From JAJDAT01 sp964344185 (GTDB lineage Bacteria > Nitrospinota > Nitrospinia > Nitrospinales > JAJDAT01): a DNA stretch of 64,000 nucleotides. How positions within the stretch are numbered: position 1 is the first letter of the stretch; every line of letters begins with the position of its first letter. The notes under the pieces were generated by a model. The model worked only from the letters and a program-made list of their open reading frames with translations, was not told where the DNA came from and did no database searches. The stretch spans positions 62,001 to 126,000 of the forward strand of contig CAYFMN010000003.1 in assembly GCA_964344185.1 (NCBI GenBank). The letters run 5' to 3'. The position numbers and the translations under genes were made by a program. This document shows, one piece after another, positions 1 through 9,710 of this stretch.

Positions 1-844
1 ATTTAGAAGCGTTCCTATTATAAAAACCTTCTTTCCATAGATCTAAAACTGGCGTTTTATTTTTCTGGAACCAATCGGTTATTTTAGAATGAATATTTTT
101 AAATGGGTAATCTTCTCCTAAGCGAAAGAAAACGGGTATGATGGTCGTCATAAAGTGGGAGCCTTTTAACCGGACTCCTTTGACCATGGTGTCGAGAAAT
201 ACTTTTTCCATGTCCCAACCTCTCGATTCGTATTTCAAGTTGAGACACTCTGGAAATGTAGGTTTAAATTTAAGCGTTTCCTGCAATCGGTTGATGCGAA
301 AATTTATAAAACTAAAAAGCTTTGATTGTTCTCCAAATGGAACATATTGGCGAGCTAGCCATAAGAAATCCTTGTCATGATGAGGACAATGGAAATGGGC
401 TGGAGATGGAGCGTCATTCAGGTAAAAACCCAGCAATACGAGGTCCGGGTTAAACAAAAAACCATTTTCAAATAACTCATAAAGTTGAGTGTCGGTGTTC
501 CAGCCTTGGTAAGCTGAGTTGATAACTTCAAAACGTTTTTTGGGTAAGTCAGCGTTTAGTAATGTTTCAAGTCGTTTTGGCCATGTATCTTCCAAATCGT
601 CGATTCCATGGCCGACTGTCTGCGAATCCCCTAGAACGAAAATACGGAAAACGTTTGGAGGTTTATTTATTTCATGTTCAGTATCCCGATAGTTAAACTG
701 GTTTCGTTTGACGTGGCGTTCCCACCAAGATTTATCAATTATACGCTCGTTTTTAGCCAGTATTCGAACGCCAACTTCGGCAAGAGCAAAAAAGACTAAA
801 ATAGAAAAAAACGTCAATAATGGTAAAGCAATTTTTTTAGTCAA
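1..844 (-). CDS. SGNH/GDSL hydrolase-like envelope protein (3' end cut by window)
   Basis: Reading the minus strand from a TTG at 844 gives an open frame of about 281 codons that runs off the window start. An N-terminal hydrophobic segment (residues about 3-22) is followed by a GDSQT block I near residue 70, a block II stretch around NSAYQGWN and a block III-like YLND. These are the Ser, Gly and Asn blocks of SGNH hydrolases; the C-terminal Asp-His block would lie outside the window. An in-frame stop lies six codons upstream (complement of 860-862), and TTG is the only usual start after it. No clear Shine-Dalgarno is visible. Likely a membrane-anchored esterase or acyltransferase-like protein acting on envelope glycans (inference from family and neighbours). 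Confidence 0.75.
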   Translation of the reverse strand, partial: MTKKIALPLLTFFSILVFFALAEVGVRILAKNERIIDKSWWERHVKRNQFNYRDTEHEINKPPNVFRIFVLGDSQTVGHGIDDLEDTWPKRLETLLNADLPKKRFEVINSAYQGWNTDTQLYELFENGFLFNPDLVLLGFYLNDAPSPAHFHCPHHDKDFLWLARQYVPFGEQSKLFSFINFRINRLQETLKFKPTFPECLNLKYESRGWDMEKVFLDTMVKGVRLKGSHFMTTIIPVFFRLGEDYPFKNIHSKITDWFQKNKTPVLDLWKEGFYNRNASK

Positions 845-943
845 GAATTTGAATTTTGTTTAGATGGTTAGACATGAACTATTTGATCAACAGGTTGTTG
901 TTATGAATTTTCAATTAGTTCTAAGAAAAGGAATTTAAGATAT

Positions 944-2287
944 TCAGGTTAACTTCATTTTCAAATATTCGAACATAGAATTTGCAAATATTTTATTTCC
1001 TTGCTCATTTAAATGTGGATCATATTTCCACACAACGGGTATTCCCTGTTTTGTCGTTTTGTTAAGTTTTTCGAAGAGAGGGATATAGCCGAATTTATAA
1101 TAATCAGACAGGTTTTTTATCCAATTAGAAGCAAAGTCAATTGGCAAGCCTTCATTGTGAAATTTAAATCCATCGATAATAATAAAACTGCCTTTATTTT
1201 TTTTAATTTGTTTACCCAACTCATGAATTAATTTTAAGTTAACCGGGTTATTAGTTTCCCAAGAGGGGAAGTTTTTAGAGTCTCCTTTATACTTTATGTT
1301 GGTCCAACTGGTTTCATCGGTTTCGTGTTTTTTGTCTGCTGTAGCGAATCTTTTTAAAAAACTTGACGCAAAAGATATTACAAAGGATTGTCTCTCCTTT
1401 TTTTTCATCCTTTTTCCATCCATTTCTTTTTCGATGTATTTTTTTTGTTCCTCAACAAATTCCTGGTACATGGATGGAGGAAAAAGGTTTAAGGGAAGGG
1501 TTTCTAAAAGGGAAAAAGAATCTTTAATATTATTTTGACGTAATAATTCTTTAAATTTTTTTAAATCGGATAAGTTTATATAATACAAATCGAAAGGAAT
1601 TTCATCGAGCATATGTTTTGGTATATATTCGCCTTTTTCTTTCCGAATATGCGCAAACGGTCTAATTCTTAAACATTTTCCTTTTTCATTCTTCAGTTTT
1701 TGAATTCCAAAGAAGCCGCTTTGACACCAACTAGGTGAAATTGTACGAAAATAGTTTTTTTCAAAAATGTAAATAAATACAAAGTCTGGATTGAATTTAG
1801 ACGCAAAGAGATTCCAGTTTAAAAAGTATTGATCGATACCATAGCCGGGCACGCCAAAATTTAAAACCTCAAAAGATTTTCCTGTTATTTGACTTAATTC
1901 TTGATTTAATCTTTTTTCTAATAATTGACCCGCCGTTTTTTCAAACTCTAATTGACGACCCGCGACCATTGAGTTTCCTACTAACGCTATCCTTAAAGTA
2001 TTTTTATGGTTTTTAAAAGATCTTTCTTTATCCCTAAAGCCCAAAGAATTTATTTTTATTTCCGAATTGAATTCGCGGGCATACCAATGATTGCCGGTAA
2101 TAATGTGTTTAGAATTTGGTATGAATCGCCATCCCAAAATAGGGTGAGGAGATAGGGGGAAAACTTTGTATGCAGGGTTTAGATATGCGTAAATTTGTCC
2201 GCCAATTTCGATAAGCAATCCTAGGCTTATTAGAACTATTAAATTTGCGGATAGAAGGTAGATTACTTTTAAGGGACTTTTGGGCAC
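944..2287 (-). CDS. SGNH hydrolase-like membrane-anchored protein, paralogue of the gene at 57.7-59.1 kb
   Basis: 447 residues. One transmembrane anchor near residues 10-30 is followed by a periplasmic domain. Block I reads GNSMVAGR (GNS rather than GDS), block II NFGVPGYG, and the C-terminal block DPHLNEQGN supplies the Asp-x-x-His pair, so the catalytic Ser and His-Asp are kept. The protein is collinear from end to end with the protein at 57679-59055, sharing IGGQIYAYL, GWRFIPNS and HWYAREF. Family members of this shape are usually found with exopolysaccharide or O-antigen genes. The substrate cannot be read from sequence. Confidence 0.8.
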   Translation of the reverse strand: MPKSPLKVIYLLSANLIVLISLGLLIEIGGQIYAYLNPAYKVFPLSPHPILGWRFIPNSKHIITGNHWYAREFNSEIKINSLGFRDKERSFKNHKNTLRIALVGNSMVAGRQLEFEKTAGQLLEKRLNQELSQITGKSFEVLNFGVPGYGIDQYFLNWNLFASKFNPDFVFIYIFEKNYFRTISPSWCQSGFFGIQKLKNEKGKCLRIRPFAHIRKEKGEYIPKHMLDEIPFDLYYINLSDLKKFKELLRQNNIKDSFSLLETLPLNLFPPSMYQEFVEEQKKYIEKEMDGKRMKKKERQSFVISFASSFLKRFATADKKHETDETSWTNIKYKGDSKNFPSWETNNPVNLKLIHELGKQIKKNKGSFIIIDGFKFHNEGLPIDFASNWIKNLSDYYKFGYIPLFEKLNKTTKQGIPVVWKYDPHLNEQGNKIFANSMFEYLKMKLT

Positions 2288-2435
2288 TTAATGAAATTAT
2301 TTTATTGGTTCGTGCGGATTAAATTTGAAATGTAGCGATCAAAAAAGAATCAACTTATTCAGTTAATTTTATAGCGATTCAAAAAAATAGTCGGTATTTG
2401 AAATACCAGATTCATTTTTTTAGCTCTGATTAAGT

Positions 2436-3047
2436 TTAATCGCACCAAATTTTTGCTTTTTGCTTACAATCTTCTTTTGGGTTTGGAAAGCGTAAAGATT
2501 TTAAGCAATCGCTGTAAGAAGAAATTCCTGAAAGTTCTGTAGCATAATCGCACCACTTATTTTCAGGCGCCTTTTTCGAGGCTTCTTGAGATTGCATTTC
2601 TATGACATCGTACCAAAACGCTTTTTCAAAACAGTACACTAATCCCAGGGTTGGGTTTTGGGCTTTGCTGGCTTTTTTGCAAGCTATTTCAGCCGAGTCT
2701 CTTGCGCTATTGGTTGTTTTTTGGCCGCATACGGCGACAGTGACTGAATTTTTAGGGCTAATAGCAATGCCTTTTCCGGGTTCTCCTGTGTAATTTTGAA
2801 AAACGGCTCCAAAACCTGAAGTATCACAAGTTATAGCGGTTTTACAGTTTTTGTCGGCTTGATTACAGTAGAACATAGCACATTTTTCTGCCAGAGCTTT
2901 GTCTTCTAAATCGTAACAAAAACCGTAATCTCGACCATTGTCTGAAATCGCGACAGCCGATTTTGCGCTAGCTTGATATGGGGTAAGTCCAACTAATATC
3001 ATAAAACAACAAATCGTGAAAAATCGGTTCGCAAGTAATCGAGGCAT
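2436..3047 (-). CDS. secreted DUF4189-like cysteine-rich protein
   Basis: 203 residues with a signal peptide (about residues 1-28, ending ASAKS). The mature part shows the DUF4189 pattern: repeated Ala/Cys-rich blocks around the alternating motifs AVAISDNGRDYGF and ITCDTSGFGAVF, with many Cys residues (C43, C56, C61 and others) likely to form disulfides in the periplasm. DUF4189 proteins are small exported proteins without a settled function. The gene sits alone between an SGNH gene and the large permease fusion, all on the minus strand with gaps that could hold separate promoters. Confidence 0.65.
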   Translation of the reverse strand: MPRLLANRFFTICCFMILVGLTPYQASAKSAVAISDNGRDYGFCYDLEDKALAEKCAMFYCNQADKNCKTAITCDTSGFGAVFQNYTGEPGKGIAISPKNSVTVAVCGQKTTNSARDSAEIACKKASKAQNPTLGLVYCFEKAFWYDVIEMQSQEASKKAPENKWCDYATELSGISSYSDCLKSLRFPNPKEDCKQKAKIWCD

Positions 3048-3127
3048 TGGATCCTCTAAAGTGAAAGGATTAATGTTATGTAAATTGCGAGTTTATTTTA
3101 ACAGGAGATCTAAGTGGATAATAGCTC

Positions 3128-6100
3128 TTATTTCTTTTTCCTGGTAATTAGGTATTCGTTGTTGGCGGCAAGCGTTTTATTGATTCGAGTTGTTTCGCCG
3201 TTTGACCATCTAATATTCAAACGATCTATTTGTTTATGCGAACCAAGTCCAAAATGAGCTTCGGGCGCGTCAAATGAATGAAATCCCCCTCCAGCTTTTA
3301 TTTCCCTAAATTGTTTTTTATCTTTTCCATAATAAATAGTTATTTTACATCCAATGCAAAATCGATTTGCCGTTTTATCTACCAATTTGAATGAAAGTCC
3401 ATTTTGTTGAAGCGTGTTGTTCCAATGTACTTTAAATGGACCATAAAGCGTGTTTGCGACAACATCCAAGTCGCCGTCTCTATCAATATCCATATATGTA
3501 TAAGAAGAACTGTGGTCGTAGTCGTCTAATCCAAATTCGCTAGCGGCTGAATAAAATATTTTCCCATTTTGGTTTTTAAAGAAAACGTTTGCCGTGAAGT
3601 CTTGGGTAATTGGAACTCCATTCACTATGAAGAGATCCTGCCATTCGTCGTTGTCTAAATCGGCAAACTTTGCATTCCAACTCCACTCTCCCGGAGCGAT
3701 GTTAGTTTCTTCAGAAATATCGTTAAACCTTCCCGATTTGTCGCCTTGGAGTAAAATGTTCATATGTGTTTTCATTTGAATTTCTTCGTCCAAGTTTGCT
3801 TTAACTTGTTTAGATTGGAAATACCGATTACATAAATTTTTAATCAATGGCATACTCTGGACAATTTTTGCGCACAGGCTTTGATCTTTTCGATTTATTG
3901 CAATTAAAGCTAACCGCATGGCCATGCATTGACGGATATCAGATTTTGAATCCAGTTTTAAGCATCGTTCTGAAGAATCTTTTTTTTCTGGATTAAGAAG
4001 CGTTGTCATCCGGTTTTGTTGTTGGCATTCCTTTTTTGAGAGAACGCTTTTTCCTGACAAACAAAATATTTCCCCCGCTTCTTTCATTTCTTTTCCAAAA
4101 ATATTTGAAACGACTGCAATCCCTTTAGATAATCCTATATTAGCCATGTATAGGTCTGGGACAAGATCGTTATTAAAATCTCCGGAATCAATACTCATCG
4201 TGTTTTGTGGAGTTTTTGGAATGATGTCTTGACTACGTTTAATTTTCTCAAAACCACCAGAGCCGTTGCCCAGATAATATGCGTCTGCAACTCGGTAGTC
4301 GTTGCCAATGGCTAAATCGGTTTTACCATTGCCGGTAAAATCGGAAAACAAAGCCGAATGTGTTTGTCCTGGAATGCCTTGAAGCGGTATTAAGTTGAAT
4401 TTTAAATTACTATTGATGATTAACTGATCCACTGCTGTATCGACGGGTTTTTTGGTTAGCACTCCCATAAAATAATTTCCATTTACAATATCTAGGAAAC
4501 TATCGTTGTTTAGATCGGAGAAGGCTGTCGCGCTTGTTAATAGGGCCTCGCCGTTGGGAACTTGAATAAGAGGATAGTTTTTCCCAACTCCCAACGGATT
4601 TAACCAAATATAGTTTCCTTCTCCAAGAGTGGTGAAGAAAACATCCAACCAACCGTCGTTGTCGAAGTCGGCCATTGCTGCCGTGATAGACTGTTTTCTC
4701 GACAAATTTTCTATTGGAAGGGGAATTTTTTGAAATCTTTTACCGTTGATATTTTGATAAAGCTCGAATCCGTTATCTGTTGCTACTACCAAATCGAGCC
4801 AGCCGTCTTTATCAAAATCACCGGATGCGACTCCTCTGCCAAAAAACAAAGGATCAAAAAATGTACTGGGAGTTAGTTTGTTAGAATATTCGATGCCTAA
4901 AGCGGGGCCGACAACCGTTGAAAAAGGCTTTTCTCCCCTTTTTGATCTTGGGGTATGCAAGATGTTTTGTATCGATATTTGATTATTCTCCCATAAAAAA
5001 TTGAAATTACGACTTTCCGTTCGGTTTATGGCGAATTTTTGCGGAATTTGAACTGTATTGTTATCTTTACTCGTTTTTTTGGATTCTTGTGAATCAAAAA
5101 TTTGATTGTAAGATTTCAACCATTTTATGAATTTGTATTCTGAGTATTGGTGTACTAAAAATCCGTTTGCGGCCCCGATTGTAGAAACGATCAGGAAAAG
5201 CCCAATCGCGAGTCTAAACGAAAATGTTCGATACACGATCATTGCAGAATAGACGCTAAAAGTTCCCAAAGTGAATAACATGGCCATGACTAGGCCATGA
5301 GATAATCCGGAAATCATCAAAGCTTGCGCTAACATTAAATCGAAAGCGATAGGTAGAGGAAGGAATGTGCCCATCAATGAGATGGCCGCTAAATTTTTCC
5401 AATTTGGATCAAGTCCGATCAAACGATCAAAATCTGATAACTGACTAAGAGTCGCCCCCAAAAAACCGGCTAATAACATCAAGGGAACGGTTTTGACAAA
5501 TATATAACTAAAGCTTTTCCAATAATCTTTAACAGTTCCTTTGAAAGCTTCGGTCCAACTTTCATCGCCAAGGGGAAGTTCGCAAATTATATTTTCTGAC
5601 TGGATATTTTCTGGAGTTCCAGTAATTGTTCTGTTTTTAGCGATTAAAGGTATTATTACAAGAATCAGAAAAAGGGTTGAGGCTAATTTTGCCATAGCCA
5701 TATAAAATGGAAAGATGGAAAAAAGCATCGTCAAGACGACCACGTTAAGCGTTGGCGAACTGAACATTACAGCCAAAGCGGTTTCCATTTTGCTGCCAGC
5801 TTCATAAATACCTTTGGCAATGGGAGCCACGCAATTGACGCAAACTCCAAGCGGAGTGCCGGTTAGCATACCAAAAAAACTATTAACGAATGGTTTAGAG
5901 GAAGGACGCTTTGGCAAATGGTTGAGTAATGCCAGAAAACCTCCCGCTAAGATCAGCCCAAAAGTCATGCCACGCCAGTTAGTTTCATACCAATTAAGCG
6001 TGGAATAAAAGATCCTTTTATAGGCAGACGAGCCAGGAGGAATTTTAAAGTGAGCGTTATGAGTTAGAGGATCGTCAAACGCTTCCATTCCGGACATGGC

Positions 6101-6196
6101 GGCTTTACCACCCAGGGCTGGATATCGTGAAACGAGCCAAAAACTAAGACAGACTAGAATAACAAAACCAATTAAAATGATGGCGCGACGAGACAT
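3128..6196 (-). CDS. permease (ArsP/YraQ type) fused to FG-GAP/VCBS repeats and an ASPIC/UnbV domain
   Basis: 1022 residues. Residues 1-360 carry many membrane segments and resemble the YraQ/ArsP permease family (PF03773); CVNCVAPI lies where family members have a Cys-rich CSCGVVPL-type motif. About residues 420-920 hold repeated calcium-loop-like FG-GAP/VCBS units such as DFDKDGWLDLVV, DFDNDGWLDVFF and DIDRDGDLDVVA. Residues about 720-790 form a Cys-rich insertion (at least six Cys). Residues about 935-1012 match ASPIC/UnbV (GGGFHSFDAPEAHFGLG). The permease part suggests export of a small ion or metalloid; the repeat part should form a periplasmic beta-propeller. One continuous frame joins the parts, so this is a real fusion in this sequence. 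Transport substrate unknown. Confidence 0.8.
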   Translation of the reverse strand: MSRRAIILIGFVILVCLSFWLVSRYPALGGKAAMSGMEAFDDPLTHNAHFKIPPGSSAYKRIFYSTLNWYETNWRGMTFGLILAGGFLALLNHLPKRPSSKPFVNSFFGMLTGTPLGVCVNCVAPIAKGIYEAGSKMETALAVMFSSPTLNVVVLTMLFSIFPFYMAMAKLASTLFLILVIIPLIAKNRTITGTPENIQSENIICELPLGDESWTEAFKGTVKDYWKSFSYIFVKTVPLMLLAGFLGATLSQLSDFDRLIGLDPNWKNLAAISLMGTFLPLPIAFDLMLAQALMISGLSHGLVMAMLFTLGTFSVYSAMIVYRTFSFRLAIGLFLIVSTIGAANGFLVHQYSEYKFIKWLKSYNQIFDSQESKKTSKDNNTVQIPQKFAINRTESRNFNFLWENNQISIQNILHTPRSKRGEKPFSTVVGPALGIEYSNKLTPSTFFDPLFFGRGVASGDFDKDGWLDLVVATDNGFELYQNINGKRFQKIPLPIENLSRKQSITAAMADFDNDGWLDVFFTTLGEGNYIWLNPLGVGKNYPLIQVPNGEALLTSATAFSDLNNDSFLDIVNGNYFMGVLTKKPVDTAVDQLIINSNLKFNLIPLQGIPGQTHSALFSDFTGNGKTDLAIGNDYRVADAYYLGNGSGGFEKIKRSQDIIPKTPQNTMSIDSGDFNNDLVPDLYMANIGLSKGIAVVSNIFGKEMKEAGEIFCLSGKSVLSKKECQQQNRMTTLLNPEKKDSSERCLKLDSKSDIRQCMAMRLALIAINRKDQSLCAKIVQSMPLIKNLCNRYFQSKQVKANLDEEIQMKTHMNILLQGDKSGRFNDISEETNIAPGEWSWNAKFADLDNDEWQDLFIVNGVPITQDFTANVFFKNQNGKIFYSAASEFGLDDYDHSSSYTYMDIDRDGDLDVVANTLYGPFKVHWNNTLQQNGLSFKLVDKTANRFCIGCKITIYYGKDKKQFREIKAGGGFHSFDAPEAHFGLGSHKQIDRLNIRWSNGETTRINKTLAANNEYLITRKKK

Positions 6197-6246
6197 AGCC
6201 GATTATTTTAAAAAAAAATGGAATTGTTGGTCCAGAAAATTTTTGT

Positions 6247-7809
6247 TTGAATTTAATTAAGAAGGTTTTTAGAGTTTGTTTAATGTGGATTTTGAACCAA
6301 ATAACTAAAGAGAATCGTCTTCGATATGCGGTTTGCTTTTTTGTTTACGCTTTCTCTGCAATGGCTTTTTCTTTTTTGGATGCAGATACGGACCTTTGGG
6401 GGCACATTCATTTTGGTAAAGAAATTTGGGAGAAGGGGGAGATTCCTACTGTTGATAATTATTCATACACAGCTAATGGGTTTCTATGGATTAATCATGA
6501 GTGGTTGACGGAAGTAATTTTTTACTTGATCTATTTTTATTTCGACTCGACCGGTTTGTTGATATTTAAATTGATAATTGGTTTTTTAATCGTTGGGGCG
6601 CTAACTGATTTTTATTTCTCAAAATATCAAATTTTTTTTATTTATGCTTTGTTTTTTATGCTTTTAACGGCGATGTTAACGATTCGTTTTGCAACCCGCC
6701 CACAATTATTTTCATTGCTGTTTTCGACGATTTTAATCGTCTCAATTTATAAATATTTTGATGGAAATAAGAAATGGTTGAAAGCGTTTCCAATTATTTT
6801 TGTTTTTTGGATAAATTTGCACGGCGGCGTTTTAGCGGGATTTGGAGTTTTGGCGAGCGTAGTTTTTGTGGAAAGCGCCTTTTCTATATTTCAAAAGAAA
6901 CCGATGGATAAGACCCTATGGTTAATACTTGCGCTTTCTTTCTGCGCGTTATTTATAAATCCCTACGGGTATAAACTTCTAGTATTTTTTTCAGAAACGG
7001 TTTCAAAACCTAGAGAGATTTCTGAATGGAATAGTATAAATTTGTTTGATTTGAAATTTTTATATTTCAAGGCCATTGTGTGTTTAACGTTTTTGTCTTT
7101 TTTTTCAATTCGACAAAAAAGGTCCTGGGAAGCGGTTGTGGTACTGGTTTCTATATTTTTTGCATTTAAACATGTCCGGCATATTGCTGTCGCCAGTATT
7201 TTTTCAGCGCCTTTTATTTTATTTAACTTATCTGAAATTAGCCGACGTTTAAAAGCTTTTCATTTGGCAAAAGCTGTAATGATGAAATGGGAAATGATAA
7301 CAGTAACCCTAGTTTTTACGTTGGCTGTTTTACAATCTTGTGTTGTGTTTAAAAAATATTGGGACTCAGAATTTAAGATTACTGTTAATCCATTAAAATA
7401 TCCGGTTTATGCGGCGCAATTTATGAAAGAGAACCAGATTGACGGTAATTTATTAACGCCCTTTGATTGGGGGGAGTATTTTATTTGGAAGAGACCTAAG
7501 TCCAAAGTTTCTATTGATGGCAGGTTTTGGACTGTTTATCCAAATAAAATTTTTTTGCATTTTATTGCCTTCGAAGAAGGAATGCCGGGTTGGAAAAATG
7601 TATTAGCTCTCTATCCCGAAACAGACATAATAATTTCCAGTAGAAAAAATAAAGAGTTAAAGGAGTTGGAAGACTGGGTATTAATTTTTAAAGGGCTAAT
7701 TTCTGATATTTATATTCGAAAGTCAGACCCTCCAACGCTACTTTATAAGAAATATTTGAATAATGAGCTGCGAATTCCAAAAGAAGCCCCGAGTTTTTTG
7801 TTTCCCTGA
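6247..7809 (+). CDS. GT-C-like polytopic membrane protein (glycosyltransferase-type)
   Basis: 520 residues with roughly ten hydrophobic segments. The N-terminal loop DADTDLWGHIHFG, followed by NYSYTANG and HEWLTE, is the pattern common in bacterial GT-C-like membrane proteins with an acidic DxD-like motif in the first periplasmic loop. The C-terminal DWGEYFIWKRP and SIDGRFWTVYP segment is also typical. The product would transfer a sugar from a lipid carrier on the outer face of the inner membrane (family inference). The frame opens at TTG 6247, but ATG 6283 is an equally good start. It diverges from the permease fusion across only 50 bases. Confidence 0.65.
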   Translation: MNLIKKVFRVCLMWILNQITKENRLRYAVCFFVYAFSAMAFSFLDADTDLWGHIHFGKEIWEKGEIPTVDNYSYTANGFLWINHEWLTEVIFYLIYFYFDSTGLLIFKLIIGFLIVGALTDFYFSKYQIFFIYALFFMLLTAMLTIRFATRPQLFSLLFSTILIVSIYKYFDGNKKWLKAFPIIFVFWINLHGGVLAGFGVLASVVFVESAFSIFQKKPMDKTLWLILALSFCALFINPYGYKLLVFFSETVSKPREISEWNSINLFDLKFLYFKAIVCLTFLSFFSIRQKRSWEAVVVLVSIFFAFKHVRHIAVASIFSAPFILFNLSEISRRLKAFHLAKAVMMKWEMITVTLVFTLAVLQSCVVFKKYWDSEFKITVNPLKYPVYAAQFMKENQIDGNLLTPFDWGEYFIWKRPKSKVSIDGRFWTVYPNKIFLHFIAFEEGMPGWKNVLALYPETDIIISSRKNKELKELEDWVLIFKGLISDIYIRKSDPPTLLYKKYLNNELRIPKEAPSFLFP

Positions 7810-8005
7810 ATTAATTCATTTAATATTCAAAGAATTTTTTACTATAGTCTCATATGTTAAAAAGCTTGAGAGCAATATATTGAATGGGAGTGTTTGCATT
7901 TTAGGATGGAGGAAACATAATTACTTAGTTCCTGGTGGAAATTTGATTAAGAAGCATTTATATCTTCAAATTTTATTTGTGACTCGTCAAATAATTTAAA
8001 AAGAA

Positions 8006-9313
8006 ATGTTAAAAAAAACTTTAAGCATTTTAGTCGTTTCTCTGGTTACAATTGTGGTAGTTGAATTGGGGGCTTATGGTTTTTTTTACTTAAAGTATGG
8101 TCGCCCTCTTCCAAGAGAAGATATTCAGTCTTCGTTGATTCCCTCAAGGGAATCAAAAGAGTTTCAACTCCAAACAAAAACAGGTTTGTTTGAAACCAAT
8201 ATACGAGAACATATCCTTCACCCTTATTTAGGATTTATAAGGGACTTTCGCAAAGAACGACACGTTTTTGACGACCGAATTGTTCAAACTACAATAAACC
8301 CATTCGGTTTTTTTGGACTCTCGCCGTTAGAAAAAAAAGGGAATGAAGAAGTTCGGGTCGCCATTGCCGGCGGCTCCGTTGCTCTTCAGCTTTTTCTATA
8401 TTCTAAAGATAGTTTAATAAAATCTCTTAAAGAAATAGACGCGTTCCGAGGGAAAAAAGTTGAAATTATCTCCTTAGCCTTAGGAGGAATAAAGCAACCT
8501 CAACAGTTAATGGCGATTAATTGGTTTTTGGCTCTAGGGGCAGATTTTGATGTGGTCGTTAATGTTGACGGGTTTAATGAGATCGCTCTTCCTGTCATAG
8601 AAAATATCCCAGAGGGAGCTTATCCATTTTATCCGCGCCAATGGAACGTGTACGCGGCAAAATCTATTAGCGAAAAAATAATCAAACTTTTAGCAAAAGG
8701 AACTGAGCTAAAAGAAAAAAGAGAGAGTTGGAGAGAGTTCTTTTCGAAGAATCCATTTAAATCCAGCAACTTTTTTCTGATAATTTGGCATTCATTGAAG
8801 AATAAAATACTAAACGAATTGATTGTAATTGATAACAATATCCAAAACGAAATGAAAAATAGAGAGAAGTCTACGCAGGAAACCGGACCGGATTACCCGA
8901 TTGAATCTCTTCAAGAAGTCGCCGGGGAACTAGTTGAACTATGGAAAAATAGTTCTCGGCAGATAAACGACGTCCTAAAGGCGAAAAATGTTGAGTATTT
9001 TCATTTTTTACAACCAAATCAATATTTTCGAGGTTCAAAGCCTTTAAGCGAATGGGAGAAAAAAAATGCCCATATACCTGACGCCGCTCATGCCGAACCG
9101 GTTCAAATGGGGTATCCTTTATTAATTAAGGCTGGGCATGAGCTAGCCAAATCTGGGGTTCAATTTGTCGACTTAACGGACATTTTTAAAGACGAAACGG
9201 ATACTTTGTATAAGGATAGTTGTTGTCATTACAACCAAATTGGAAACGATATGGTTGCCGAAGAAATTGGAGCAAATATTAAAAAATATTTTTCCTCTTT
9301 AAAAATGAGATAA
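8006..9313 (+). CDS. SGNH hydrolase-like membrane-anchored protein
   Basis: 435 residues. Transmembrane anchor at residues about 5-27. Block I is AIAGGSVALQ (GGS), block II LALGGIKQPQQ, a block III-like DGFNE, and the C-terminal DSCCHYNQIGND carries the catalytic Asp and His. It is more distant from the pair at 944 and 57679 and has an extra helical charged middle (residues about 215-310). Only four bases separate its stop from the next start, so it forms an operon with 9318 and 9694. Probably modifies the glycan handled by the neighbouring GT-C-like proteins (inference). Confidence 0.7.
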   Translation: MLKKTLSILVVSLVTIVVVELGAYGFFYLKYGRPLPREDIQSSLIPSRESKEFQLQTKTGLFETNIREHILHPYLGFIRDFRKERHVFDDRIVQTTINPFGFFGLSPLEKKGNEEVRVAIAGGSVALQLFLYSKDSLIKSLKEIDAFRGKKVEIISLALGGIKQPQQLMAINWFLALGADFDVVVNVDGFNEIALPVIENIPEGAYPFYPRQWNVYAAKSISEKIIKLLAKGTELKEKRESWREFFSKNPFKSSNFFLIIWHSLKNKILNELIVIDNNIQNEMKNREKSTQETGPDYPIESLQEVAGELVELWKNSSRQINDVLKAKNVEYFHFLQPNQYFRGSKPLSEWEKKNAHIPDAAHAEPVQMGYPLLIKAGHELAKSGVQFVDLTDIFKDETDTLYKDSCCHYNQIGNDMVAEEIGANIKKYFSSLKMR

Positions 9314-9317
9314 ATTT

Positions 9318-9710
9318 ATGAAAGTAAGAATCAATATTTTAATTGCGCTTATTTTTGTTTTATCGTTCTTAGGATTTTTGAAGGACGTTAAAACATTTCC
9401 AGCGTTGTTAGATTCTTTAGATACTCTGCAAAAATATAAAGAAATTTCCAGAATTTGGATAACTGATCAAGCCGGCGAATTTGCTTTGGACGATAAGGCG
9501 CAATCTGCTATTCGCCTTTTAAGAAAATTTGACGCTCCAAATTATCATTTCGATAAAAATACGGATATTGACTGGACGCACCTCATGGTAGGCGCCTGGC
9601 CGGTTCAATATAAAAAAGACTCGCAATTTTATATATTTTTAGACGGACAAAAGGAGACTTGTTCAATTATTGACAAAATAAAAGGGGTAAAACTTGGTCG
9701 CTGTTCTTAG
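9318..9710 (+). CDS. small membrane-anchored protein of unknown function
   Basis: 130 residues, with a single hydrophobic segment at residues about 5-25 and a small soluble domain after it (two Cys near the C-terminus). I do not recognise a family. It starts four bases after the SGNH gene and its last 17 bases overlap the next gene, so the three genes at 8006-11052 are almost certainly co-transcribed and translationally coupled. It could be an accessory subunit of the following GT-C-like protein; that is inference from position only. Confidence 0.6.
   Translation: MKVRINILIALIFVLSFLGFLKDVKTFPALLDSLDTLQKYKEISRIWITDQAGEFALDDKAQSAIRLLRKFDAPNYHFDKNTDIDWTHLMVGAWPVQYKKDSQFYIFLDGQKETCSIIDKIKGVKLGRCS

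Noticed and set aside
138..380. 80-residue plus-strand frame
   Set aside because: Shadow of the partial SGNH gene on the other strand.
7763..7999. 78-residue plus-strand frame overlapping the end of the GT-C-like gene
   Set aside because: It starts inside the real gene, lacks a ribosome site and family, and its composition looks like AT-rich intergenic DNA.
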